Source: Gaoshiqia sp050178015 (GTDB lineage Bacteria; Bacteroidota; Bacteroidia; Bacteroidales; Prolixibacteraceae). From it: a DNA stretch of 64,000 nucleotides. The translations under genes and the position numbers were made by a program. Under the pieces are notes generated by a model, which had not been told where the DNA came from, did not search any database, and saw nothing but the letters and a program-made list of their open reading frames with translations. Positions 36,741 through 44,994 of this stretch are shown one piece after another. The stretch's first letter is position 1. Every line of letters starts with the position of its first letter. The stretch covers positions 62,001-126,000 of the forward strand of contig JBFXGM010000012.1 of the NCBI GenBank assembly GCA_050178015.1, written 5' to 3'.

Positions 36741-37892
36741 ATGAAGAATTTATTCTACCTTGTTTTACTGACACTTTTAATAGGTGCCTGCTCATCGGGC
36801 AAAAATGCACTGAATAAAGGCAACTACCACGAAGCGATCGGAAAAGCCGTCAGCCGGTTGAGCAACGATCCCGATAACCGGAAAGCACAACAGGTGGTTC
36901 GCGAAGGCTACCCGACAGCAATCGATTATTATCAGGAAGAAATTGATCAGATCCTGAACGGGAACGAACGGTTGAAGTGGAGCAAAACCCTTCGCGTCAT
37001 GGAACAGGTCAACCAACTTTCGGAACAGGTACGACGGGTGCCCGCGGCTCGCAGGCTGGTACCATCTCCCAAAGTTTATACATCAGAACTGAACGAGGTA
37101 AAGAATAAGGCAGCCGACGAACATTACCAGGAAGGCCTGCAATTACTGCAACGTCAAAACCGCGAAGATGCCAAACAAGCTTTCCTGAACTTCCGGGAGG
37201 CCGATCGCTTAATACCAAACTACCAGGACGTTTTGGCAAAAATGAACGAATCCAAAGAACTGGCTACCGTAAAAGTAATTGTTGAACCACTTCCCGCCCC
37301 TTCGATGAGCTACGAACTGACAGCTGATTTCTTTTACAACCAGGTGATGGAAGCCATGAACAACCGTTTTCCGGCTGAAAGCTTTGTTAACTTTTACACT
37401 CCCGACGAGGCTGAACAGGCAGGGTTGAAACACCCCGATATGTTGATGCGTCTGGCATTCTATGACTTTTACGTTGGAAGACCTGCCCACTACGAAGAAA
37501 CGCAAACCCTCGACCGTATTATTGAAGAAAAGGTACCGGTAAAAGTCTCGCGCGACTCAACCCGCTACGAAATACAGAAAGTGCGCCGGACCGGCAAAAT
37601 TCGTATCATCACCGACGAAGTGGCTTCCGGAGGTTTGCTGGATGTGAAAATTGAAGATTTTCAGGCCCGAAAACTATTGCTCGACAATAAAATTCCCGGT
37701 GAATTTATGTGGCGTAACCGATATGGCATTTTTGTGGGCGACGACGAAGTGCTGACACCGGAAGAGCGCAAGATCATCAACAATAAAGCTATTTTGCCAC
37801 CGGGACCGCAGGATCTGTTCCTTGAATTTACCCGCCCCATTTACAGCAGGTTGAACGAAACCATGACCAATTTCTTCCGACGGTACAATTAA
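36741..37892 (+). CDS. Lipoprotein of unknown function, helix-rich
   Basis: A 383-residue lipoprotein (lipobox Cys17, IGACSS). The N-half is helical with repeat-like stretches (NYHEAIGKAVSRLSNDPDNRKAQQVVREGYP, EGLQLLQRQNREDAKQAFLNFREADRLIPNYQDVL), consistent with tetratricopeptide-like repeats up to about residue 170. The C-half is more beta-rich, with PVKVSRDSTRYEIQKVRRTGKIRIITDE. I do not recognise the family. It precedes the dipeptidase gene by 120 bases and lacks obvious operon partners. Confidence 0.75.
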   Translation: MKNLFYLVLLTLLIGACSSGKNALNKGNYHEAIGKAVSRLSNDPDNRKAQQVVREGYPTAIDYYQEEIDQILNGNERLKWSKTLRVMEQVNQLSEQVRRVPAARRLVPSPKVYTSELNEVKNKAADEHYQEGLQLLQRQNREDAKQAFLNFREADRLIPNYQDVLAKMNESKELATVKVIVEPLPAPSMSYELTADFFYNQVMEAMNNRFPAESFVNFYTPDEAEQAGLKHPDMLMRLAFYDFYVGRPAHYEETQTLDRIIEEKVPVKVSRDSTRYEIQKVRRTGKIRIITDEVASGGLLDVKIEDFQARKLLLDNKIPGEFMWRNRYGIFVGDDEVLTPEERKIINNKAILPPGPQDLFLEFTRPIYSRLNETMTNFFRRYN

Positions 37893-37955
37893 GGGGAAAG
37901 GCAAAAGTCAAAAGTAAAAGGGAGCGTGAAATGCAGTTTCCCGAAATTTTAAAAC

Positions 37956-37963
37956 TAACTTTG
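37956..37963 (+). promoter_or_regulatory. Candidate -7 element upstream of the PepD-like gene
   Basis: TAACTTTG matches TAnnTTTG exactly, 49 bases before the ATG at 38013. No convincing -33 box was seen. Confidence 0.4.
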
Positions 37964-38012
37964 AGGATTGAACAATCACCAACGGGAAGTTGTATTTCAA
38001 CCATAAAAAATT

Positions 38013-39476
38013 ATGCACCCGATGAGAAAACTGGATAAACTGCAACCGCAACCGATTTGGAATTTTTTTGAAGATATTTGCCAGGTGCCGCGGCCCTCAA
38101 AAAAGGAAGGCAAAATCAGACAGTTTTTGCTCGACTTTGCAGCAAAAAACAACCTGAAAGCTAAAACCGACGAGGCCGGTAACCTTCTAATTTGCAAACC
38201 GGCCACACCCGGTCGCGAAAACACACCAACCGTTGTATTGCAGTCACATCTGGACATGGTGTGCGAAAAAAACAGCGACAAGAACTTCGATTTCGATACT
38301 GATTCAATTGTTCCGGTCATAGACGGTGCCTGGGTAAAAGCCGACGGAACCACCCTGGGCTCGGACAACGGAATCGGCATTGCCGCTCAAATGGCTGTTC
38401 TGGCTGCAACCGACCTGGAGCACGGCCCCATCGAATGTTTGTTTACCGTAGATGAAGAAACTGGCTTGAGCGGAGCCTTCGCCCTGAAATCCAACTTCAT
38501 ATCCGGGAAAATACTGATAAACCTTGACTCTGAGGATGAAGGCGAACTGTTCATCGGTTGCGCCGGGGGCATCGACACCCTGGGCGAACTGGAAGTTGAA
38601 AAAGAAAAGACACCGGGCAACTCTTTTGCCCTGAAGATTATGGTACGCGGATTATGGGGCGGCCACTCGGGCGACGATATCAACAAGGGCCGCGGAAATG
38701 CCAATAAAATACTGGCCCGCTTCCTGTGGACAGCCATCCGAAAATTCGGCGTCAGGCTGGCCGACTTTAACGGGGGCAACCTGCGCAATGCCATTGCCCG
38801 CGAAGCATCCGCGGTGGTTATCGTCCCGCATGTGCAGAAAGAACAACTGGTGGCCGAGCTGAACATGTATTCGGCCGATGTGGAATTTGAATACGAACGC
38901 ACCGAGCCCAACCTGGTGGTCGATCACAGTTCGACCATTTTACCCGAAAAAGTACTGACACAGGCCAGCCAGGAAAAATTACTGAACATGTTGTATGCCT
39001 GTCCGCATGGCGTACTGGAAATGAGCACCCGCATGAAAGACATGGTGGAAACGTCCACCAACATGGCCTCGGTAAAATTCATCAACAATAATACGGTGCT
39101 GGTTACCACCAGCCAGCGCAGTGAAATTGAAAGCCGCAAATATTTTGCTTCGGAAATGGTCCGCTCGGTTTTTGAACTGGCTGGCGCCGAAGTCAAAAAC
39201 TCCGACGGCTACCCTGGCTGGACTCCCAACCCTAACAGCCAGATCCTGAAAATCGCAGTCGATTCGTACGAACGACTCTTTGGCAAATCGCCCAAGGTGA
39301 GGTCGATCCATGCGGGGCTCGAATGCGGCCTCTTCCTCGAAAAATACCCCGAACTCGACATGGTCTCCTTTGGCCCTACCATCCGTAATGCACACTCGCC
39401 TGACGAACGCATTGAAATTGAAACCGTATCCAAATTCTGGTCCCATCTAACAGATGTACTAAAAAATATTTGCTGA
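38013..39476 (+). CDS. pepD: Aminoacyl-histidine dipeptidase (M20C, PepD-type)
   Basis: A 487-residue cytosolic metallopeptidase. The M20C signature is present: H79-L-D81 in SHLDMV, D118 in GSDNGIGIA, and E148-E149 in VDEETGLSG, which together bind the two metals and carry the catalytic glutamate. The length fits PepD, which hydrolyses Xaa-His and other dipeptides. ATG 38022 is an alternative start. Seems monocistronic. Confidence 0.92.
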   Translation: MHPMRKLDKLQPQPIWNFFEDICQVPRPSKKEGKIRQFLLDFAAKNNLKAKTDEAGNLLICKPATPGRENTPTVVLQSHLDMVCEKNSDKNFDFDTDSIVPVIDGAWVKADGTTLGSDNGIGIAAQMAVLAATDLEHGPIECLFTVDEETGLSGAFALKSNFISGKILINLDSEDEGELFIGCAGGIDTLGELEVEKEKTPGNSFALKIMVRGLWGGHSGDDINKGRGNANKILARFLWTAIRKFGVRLADFNGGNLRNAIAREASAVVIVPHVQKEQLVAELNMYSADVEFEYERTEPNLVVDHSSTILPEKVLTQASQEKLLNMLYACPHGVLEMSTRMKDMVETSTNMASVKFINNNTVLVTTSQRSEIESRKYFASEMVRSVFELAGAEVKNSDGYPGWTPNPNSQILKIAVDSYERLFGKSPKVRSIHAGLECGLFLEKYPELDMVSFGPTIRNAHSPDERIEIETVSKFWSHLTDVLKNIC

Positions 39477-39662
39477 TTTTTATCGACCACTATTTCATTT
39501 CATTTTTCCCAACAACTTATTATCCTACCGCTTATACAGCATTAATGTTTCTGGTTTGATTTTAAATTAGGCTGCATGTAACATTTGTTACTTGGAGAAA
39601 TCAATTTTTGTTCTATGTTTATCCCACCATTTAAGTAGGATTAATAGTATATTTACAGAATC

Positions 39663-40223
39663 ATGATTAGAAACTTCAAAATTAGTGCCTTAGCTATACT
39701 TTTTATTGCCGTCAACTACGCGGCAATGGCACAAATCCAGTATAAACTGGACTCAAAAAGTAGCACCATGCTCGTGAAAGGAACCTCTACCATTCACGAT
39801 TGGGAGATGAAAGTGGAAGAAGTCGGCGGAAGTATAACCTTAGGAGAAGAACTTAATTTGGACAAGTTCACCGCGGGAATTCTGTCGATCAATGTCAATT
39901 CAATTAAAAGCGACCAAAACCTGATGAATAAAAAGGCCTGGGAAGCTTTAAAAGAAAAAGACCATCCACAGATAAAAGTAAAGATACTCCGGGTTGAACC
40001 TGACCAGGGGAAAGTGCAGCTGGAACTCACCATTGCCGGGAAAACGGGTACTGTAAATGAAGATTTTCAGTTGGTAAACCAGTCAAACGGTACCATACAG
40101 GTAAAAGGAGAACTGGACGTCAAAATGTCTGATTACGGGGTGAAGCCTCCGGTGGCGCTGATGGGGACCATTAAAACCGGAGATGATGTAAAAATCGCCT
40201 ATGATTTAATCTATCATAAATAA
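39663..40223 (+). CDS. YceI-family lipocalin-like periplasmic protein
   Basis: A 186-residue protein with a signal peptide (AAMAQ), then the YceI fold: KSSTMLVKGTSTIHDWEMKVEEVGG, an antiparallel barrel, and VKGELDVKMSDYGVKPPVALMGTIKTGDDV. The family binds long-chain isoprenoids or quinones in the barrel. It stands 25 bases before the porin-like gene, with which it is probably co-transcribed, and a second YceI follows it. The specific role is unknown. Confidence 0.88.
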   Translation: MIRNFKISALAILFIAVNYAAMAQIQYKLDSKSSTMLVKGTSTIHDWEMKVEEVGGSITLGEELNLDKFTAGILSINVNSIKSDQNLMNKKAWEALKEKDHPQIKVKILRVEPDQGKVQLELTIAGKTGTVNEDFQLVNQSNGTIQVKGELDVKMSDYGVKPPVALMGTIKTGDDVKIAYDLIYHK

Positions 40224-40248
40224 CAGAGAAGTTTTAACCAAATTTTAA

Positions 40249-41421
40249 ATGACAATGAGAAAAATTACAGCAATTCTGGCAATTCTATTGCTTTCTATAA
40301 CATCTTTTGGGCAACAATTTGAGGCTGAAAAGATTAAGGCCGATGAATTTAAGGACGTAAAAGTTAAAGTTGGGGCCGATTTCGCGCTGCAACTTCAAAT
40401 GCTGGACCATGAAGCTCCGACTGAATTAATCGACCTGAAACACAATTTCAATTTACCCACTGCCAATTTAAGCCTGACCGCCGATTTGGCCCCGGGAATC
40501 CAATTGTACATGAACAACTACATGTCGTCGCGTCACCACAACGAAGCCTGGGTGGAAGGCGGATACCTGACCATCGACAAGTTACCATTCCTTCCGGCTG
40601 CTGACAACATCATGCAATACCTGACAATCAAAGCCGGGGTAATGATGCCGAACTATGGCGATGCTCACTTTTTCCGCAGCAACAATGCCGCCGTGTTCAG
40701 CAACCCGTTTGTTGGAAATTGGATCATGGATGCGTTCACAAACAACCCGGGATTGGAGGTGATGTACCGGAACAATGGCATTCTGGCACTGGTTGGAACC
40801 AACAACGGACGCATGAACTACGGAAGGGGCAACGATATTGGTGAGGATCTGGTTTTCCACTGGAAATTAGGGTATGACACAAATATCAACGAAGATCTGA
40901 GGGTCCGCGCAAGTGTTTCCGGCTATCATGTTGGCGAAGGCCACAGCGGATCAACTCTGTGGGATGGCGACCGCTCAGGGGCCCGCTACTACAATGTCAT
41001 GCAACTGGCTACTGCCGAATCTGACAACTTCCGTTCGGGACGCTGGAGCCCGGGCGCCAACCAAACAGAGATGAACAGCTACATGGCCAACCTCTTTGTC
41101 CAATTCAAAGGGCTGGAAGTATTTGGCATTTACGAGAACATGAAAGGTGTAAGGAGTGGTAACGACCAGCATTTTACCCAAACTGCCCTTCAGGCAATCT
41201 ATCGTTTTGGCAGTTTCTATGCCGGAACACGTCTGAACAAAGTTGACAACAATGACGGTTCTGAAGTTACCCGCACCAATATTGGCGGTGGCTGGTACAT
41301 GATCAACAACGTATTGGTTAAACTTGACTATGTGGACCAAAAATATGACGGCCCGGCCCACGGAGCAATTGCCGGAGGAAAATTCAACGGTCTTGTTCTG
41401 GAAGCAGCCATCTCATTTTAA
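40249..41421 (+). CDS. Porin-like outer-membrane beta-barrel protein
   Basis: A 390-residue protein with a signal peptide (SITSFGQ) and many alternating amphipathic strands rich in Gly, Asn and aromatic residues, ending VLEAAISF, typical of a Bacteroidota outer-membrane barrel. The family cannot be named. It lies between YceI genes and ends at a strong terminator. It could be a channel for the ligand or electron carrier handled by the YceI proteins. Confidence 0.75.
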   Translation: MTMRKITAILAILLLSITSFGQQFEAEKIKADEFKDVKVKVGADFALQLQMLDHEAPTELIDLKHNFNLPTANLSLTADLAPGIQLYMNNYMSSRHHNEAWVEGGYLTIDKLPFLPAADNIMQYLTIKAGVMMPNYGDAHFFRSNNAAVFSNPFVGNWIMDAFTNNPGLEVMYRNNGILALVGTNNGRMNYGRGNDIGEDLVFHWKLGYDTNINEDLRVRASVSGYHVGEGHSGSTLWDGDRSGARYYNVMQLATAESDNFRSGRWSPGANQTEMNSYMANLFVQFKGLEVFGIYENMKGVRSGNDQHFTQTALQAIYRFGSFYAGTRLNKVDNNDGSEVTRTNIGGGWYMINNVLVKLDYVDQKYDGPAHGAIAGGKFNGLVLEAAISF

Positions 41422-41437
41422 GTAATATTGAGGAGAG

Positions 41438-41469
41438 AAGGTTATCCGGTTCATGCCGGATAACCTTTT
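41438..41469 (+). terminator. Strong intrinsic terminator after the porin-like gene
   Basis: A perfect 12-bp stem (41438-41449 with 41456-41467, AAGGTTATCCGG) with a 6-base loop followed by TTTT. It separates the first YceI-porin pair from the second YceI-Rrf2 pair. Confidence 0.9.
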
Positions 41470-41492
41470 GATTCGTTAAAAGATATTTGCAT

Positions 41493-42074
41493 ATGAAGTT
41501 GAAATATCTGATCATCATTTTGCTACTTGGACCATTTGGCGTCCAGGGTGTAACTCCCACCGGAGAATTCCGGCCGGGAAGCTATCTTTTCGATCAGGTA
41601 ATTATTCGCGGAACGACAAATGTAAACCAGTTTCAGCTGTCCTATCGCGAAAACCATTTTACATCCCTCCCGGAAACAAACCGTTTTTTGAACGAGAACC
41701 TGAAAATTTCCATCCCCGCCGACGAAATCGAAGCCGAGTCCAAGGTTATGCTGGATGATTTTCTGGAATTGATTAATGCCAGTCATTACCCCACAATAAA
41801 CATCTCCATATCACACCAAATCACCGGCGAGTTGTTGAACCGGTCAAACCTAAGACACAACATCCGGGTGACGATGAATGGCGTCACAAACACATACACC
41901 TGCTCTTCCGAAATTGAGAAAACAGCAGCGGATCAATGGTATTTAAACGGAAAGATGAATGTTTTACTGACCGACTTTGGAATTGAGCCGCCGAAAAAAT
42001 TTTTAGGAATCGTTAAGGTGCGGGACGAAGTATTTATTAGTTTTAAAATCTTATTTTCAACCGAGAAAAATTAA
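41493..42074 (+). CDS. Second YceI-family-like periplasmic protein
   Basis: A 193-residue protein with a signal peptide (MKLKYLIIILLLGPFGVQG). The YceI-like barrel shows GSYLFDQVIIRGTTNVNQFQLSYRENHFTS and the C-terminal DQWYLNGKMNVLLTDFGIEPPKKFLGIVKVRDEV. It is quite diverged from the first YceI. It starts 24 bases after the terminator and ends only 8 bases before the Rrf2 gene, so the two are probably co-expressed and co-regulated. The open frame begins at a TTG six bases earlier, but the ATG is chosen. Confidence 0.8.
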   Translation: MKLKYLIIILLLGPFGVQGVTPTGEFRPGSYLFDQVIIRGTTNVNQFQLSYRENHFTSLPETNRFLNENLKISIPADEIEAESKVMLDDFLELINASHYPTINISISHQITGELLNRSNLRHNIRVTMNGVTNTYTCSSEIEKTAADQWYLNGKMNVLLTDFGIEPPKKFLGIVKVRDEVFISFKILFSTEKN

Positions 42075-42082
42075 ACCAAAAA

Positions 42083-42499
42083 TTGAGGTTCAGCACCAAA
42101 ACCAGATATGGCATGCGCGCGATGCTGGAAATTGCAGCAGACAGCAGCCAGCGTGGAGTATTTCAGAAAGATATTGCCGAAAAACAACAAATCTCGGTGA
42201 AATATCTCGACCAGATTATCCATGCATTGAAATCGGAAGGGCTGATCATCAATGTCCGGGGAAAGAAAAGCGGCTACATCCTTGCCCGAAAGCCTTCCGA
42301 AATTACGATGCTTGATATCCACAAAGCTTTTGAACCTGGCATTTGCGTAATCGACTGTTGTTCGAACTCGTACAATTGCCAAATGAAAGAAATTTGCAAG
42401 ACAGTCGGTTTTTGGATGAATTTAAACAAACTCGTTATTGATTATTTTAACAATACCACGTTACAAGATTTGTTGAAGAACCCGTCAATTGCAGATTAA
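42083..42499 (+). CDS. Rrf2-family transcriptional regulator with IscR-like cysteines
   Basis: A 138-residue DNA-binding regulator. The N-terminal winged helix (MRFSTKTRYGMRAMLEIAADSS...) is the Rrf2 signature. C93-x5-C99-x5-C105 has exactly the IscR spacing of the three cysteines that hold a [2Fe-2S] cluster; two extra Cys (C88 and C92) flank it. It should sense iron-sulfur status, oxidative stress or nitric oxide and likely regulates the YceI-porin cluster. The first codon is TTG: no ATG is in frame between the YceI stop and it, and MRFSTKTRYG is the usual family start. Confidence 0.9.
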   Translation: MRFSTKTRYGMRAMLEIAADSSQRGVFQKDIAEKQQISVKYLDQIIHALKSEGLIINVRGKKSGYILARKPSEITMLDIHKAFEPGICVIDCCSNSYNCQMKEICKTVGFWMNLNKLVIDYFNNTTLQDLLKNPSIAD

Positions 42500-42669
42500 C
42501 TTACGCCCGAATTCTTCCGGAAAATTATCGCCCGGACCTGTAAAATTCCACCTCCAAATTCTACCAATCACCCCGCTGTTATTCATACCGACCAAATTTA
42601 CTGCTCCCGGGGATAGTACATTCTTCAGAATCTTAGTATATTGATCGCATCAACCAAAAACTACTAACC

Positions 42670-43965
42670 GTGAAAAGAGCGATCAGACCTACCCGTTTAC
42701 TTATATTTATTGCTGTCCTTTTTCTGTTTTATTCCTGTTCATCCCAAACTGAGAACTGGACCCATTTGCGGGGAAGTCGCCTTAATGGTATTTCAAAAAG
42801 CACAGAAGCGCCCACCCACTGGAGCGAAACGGAAAATATAGGATGGAAAACGGCCATCCGCGGATTGGGTTGGTCATCGCCGGTAGTTTATGGCAACCAA
42901 ATCTGGCTCACCAGTGCCGACAAAGACGGCAACTGGTTTTCAGCCTTCTGCATCGATTTTGAAAGCGGTGAACTGCAAAAAGAAATCGAACTTTTTCAGA
43001 CCGAATCGGCTCAACGCATCCATTCAACCAACAGTTACGCCACTCCAACGCCCTGCATCGAAAAAGATTTTGTGTATGTTCATTTCGGAACATTCGGAAC
43101 GGCTTGCATCAACACCAAAAATTTTGAAACAGTATGGACCCGTGCCGACCTGAAATGTGAACACCTGCAAGGCCCTGCTTCCTCGCTGTTTTTGTACAAC
43201 GACTTGCTGATTGTCCATCTGGAAGGAACTGACGACCAAAACATCTATGCACTCAACAAAAATACAGGTGAGACGGTGTGGCAAGCAGGCTGCCCCGCCC
43301 CAGACATTTATGAACAAGTGGCGCCTGTTTATCGCAAATCCTACCAAACCCCCATCATCATACAAGTTGACGGCCAAGACCAATTGATAACCAACCGGGC
43401 CTTGTATGCCATCTCTTACAATCCGAAAACCGGAGAAGAAAACTGGCGGATTTATTATGGCGAAGACTCGCCAGTCAGTATGCCGGTTTACTACAACGGA
43501 CTGGTGCTGGTCAATTCGGGCTGGGTACTGTCCGGGAGCAGACCTTATTTCGCCCGCCTTTTTGCTGTTGATCCAACCGGAAAAGGCGATGTAACCGACA
43601 CGCACATTGTATGGCAAACCGAGCAAAACGTTCCGCAAACCTCAACGCCGGTTATTGTGGACAGCCTGCTGTTTATGATTGAAGAACGCGGCAACCTGAC
43701 TTGCCTGAACCCTTTGAACGGAAATATTTACTGGAAAGAAAAGCTGAAAGGCCACTTTAATATATCGCCAATTTTTGCAGCCGGAAATCTATACATCACC
43801 AACACAAACGGTGAAACAACCATCCTGAAAGCTGGTGTAACATTCGAGAAGGTGGCCGAGAACAAACTGGACGGCACGTTTAAAGCCACGCCTGCCATTC
43901 TGCGCAACTCGATACTTTCCCGCAGCGACCAATTTTTGTACCGTATCGACCTCCCCACGAATTAG
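42670..43965 (+). CDS. PQQ-binding-like beta-propeller lipoprotein
   Basis: A 431-residue lipoprotein (lipobox Cys23, FYSCSS). Repeats of the type GWSSPVVYGNQIWLTSADKDGNWFSAFCIDFESGEL and IYALNKNTGETVWQA are PQQ-type propeller blades (about 7-8), as in PQQ_2 domain proteins. Many such proteins do not bind PQQ and act as scaffolds or in extracellular catabolism. The start is GTG at 42670. Apparently monocistronic; a hairpin follows. Confidence 0.82.
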   Translation: MKRAIRPTRLLIFIAVLFLFYSCSSQTENWTHLRGSRLNGISKSTEAPTHWSETENIGWKTAIRGLGWSSPVVYGNQIWLTSADKDGNWFSAFCIDFESGELQKEIELFQTESAQRIHSTNSYATPTPCIEKDFVYVHFGTFGTACINTKNFETVWTRADLKCEHLQGPASSLFLYNDLLIVHLEGTDDQNIYALNKNTGETVWQAGCPAPDIYEQVAPVYRKSYQTPIIIQVDGQDQLITNRALYAISYNPKTGEENWRIYYGEDSPVSMPVYYNGLVLVNSGWVLSGSRPYFARLFAVDPTGKGDVTDTHIVWQTEQNVPQTSTPVIVDSLLFMIEERGNLTCLNPLNGNIYWKEKLKGHFNISPIFAAGNLYITNTNGETTILKAGVTFEKVAENKLDGTFKATPAILRNSILSRSDQFLYRIDLPTN

Positions 43966-43981
43966 ACTTACAATCATCAAA

Positions 43982-44015
43982 AAGGCCACCACCGTAAAGA
44001 ACGATGAGTGGCCTT
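43982..44015 (-). terminator. Bidirectional stem-loop between convergent genes
   Basis: 8-bp perfect stem (43982-43989 with 44008-44015, AAGGCCAC) between the convergent PQQ-like gene and ROK gene. Five T follow on the minus strand, so it mainly serves the ROK gene, and it may serve the plus strand too. Confidence 0.6.
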
Positions 44016-44068
44016 CAAGGCAACGTAAAAGTTATACCTGCGAATTAATGTTGCATCAACTTGCACTC

Positions 44069-44947
44069 TTAATTTTCACTTTTTCTGTCTTTTTCGTAGC
44101 GGTTATAAAACAAAGCGGCCGCACCGATAACCGACATTTTCGACATTTGGCTATGCCCGATCACAAAACCTTCCAACGCTTTTTTGTACGGGAATGTGTT
44201 CACCGTTTTCCACATGGCATTTTCCCACAAATGGAAAGACTTGCCCACCGAGCCACCGATAAATACCGCCTGTGGAGCAAGCACAAAAAGCATGGTTTTG
44301 ATTAGGTTGCCAATGTGATGGCCCAATTCTTCAAACATAGCAAGACTGTGGGCATCGCCTTCCAAGGCAGCTTTGTACGCTTTATCACCTTTCGTGTCGT
44401 GAAAAATTTTGAAGAATTTTCCGCTGCAGTAGGTCTCAAAGTCATGTTCCAGGTAGGGCAAGCCGCCAAACTCACCGGCACAGGCAACCTGTCCGGAATA
44501 CAAATAATCATCAATAATAATCCCGGCGCCAACGCCGGTACCCAAACTCAGACCAACCAAATTTCTGTACCCTTGTCCTTCGCCGTAAGTTTTCACTCCG
44601 ATGGCAAAACAGTTGGCATCGTTGGTGATGTAAACCGGTTTTTTAAAATGATCGGTCAGGTACTGTTTCAGGTGCACTTCCTTCCACGAAGGGATATTGT
44701 TCACCGAAAAAATAACGCCATTCTCCTCATCAATCAATCCGGGTGCGCCAATGCCAATCCCCACAGCCTTTTCGTAGCCCGGAAGGCTCTCAATGCCGTG
44801 AATGATTTGCTGCACCACTTCTTCCTGTGTCCCCTCGGCAGGGGTCTTCAACTTGATACTGTTCTCGATAACCCCGTCAACCAGTATTCCCATACTAATT
44901 TTGGTACCGCCAATATCAATCCCAATAATTCTATTCTCTTCTAACAT
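44069..44947 (-). CDS. ROK-family sugar kinase without the usual zinc motif
   Basis: A 292-residue protein. The ATP-binding DIGGTK (11-16) and catalytic N109-D110 are present, followed by the LGTGVGAG and GEFGGL motifs. The ROK zinc motif CxCGxxGCxE after GEFG is replaced by HDFETYCSGK with one Cys, so the zinc site is lost and the specificity is uncertain. ROK proteins phosphorylate glucose, ManNAc, GlcNAc, fructose or allose. It is 47 bases after the GH92 gene, so it may phosphorylate the hexose that GH92 releases, e.g. mannose, but that is inference. Confidence 0.82.
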   Translation of the reverse strand: MLEENRIIGIDIGGTKISMGILVDGVIENSIKLKTPAEGTQEEVVQQIIHGIESLPGYEKAVGIGIGAPGLIDEENGVIFSVNNIPSWKEVHLKQYLTDHFKKPVYITNDANCFAIGVKTYGEGQGYRNLVGLSLGTGVGAGIIIDDYLYSGQVACAGEFGGLPYLEHDFETYCSGKFFKIFHDTKGDKAYKAALEGDAHSLAMFEELGHHIGNLIKTMLFVLAPQAVFIGGSVGKSFHLWENAMWKTVNTFPYKKALEGFVIGHSQMSKMSVIGAAALFYNRYEKDRKSEN

Positions 44948-44994
44948 CAGCCTTTAATTAATTAAACCTTTTCTCTGTATCTGTAACTAAACTA

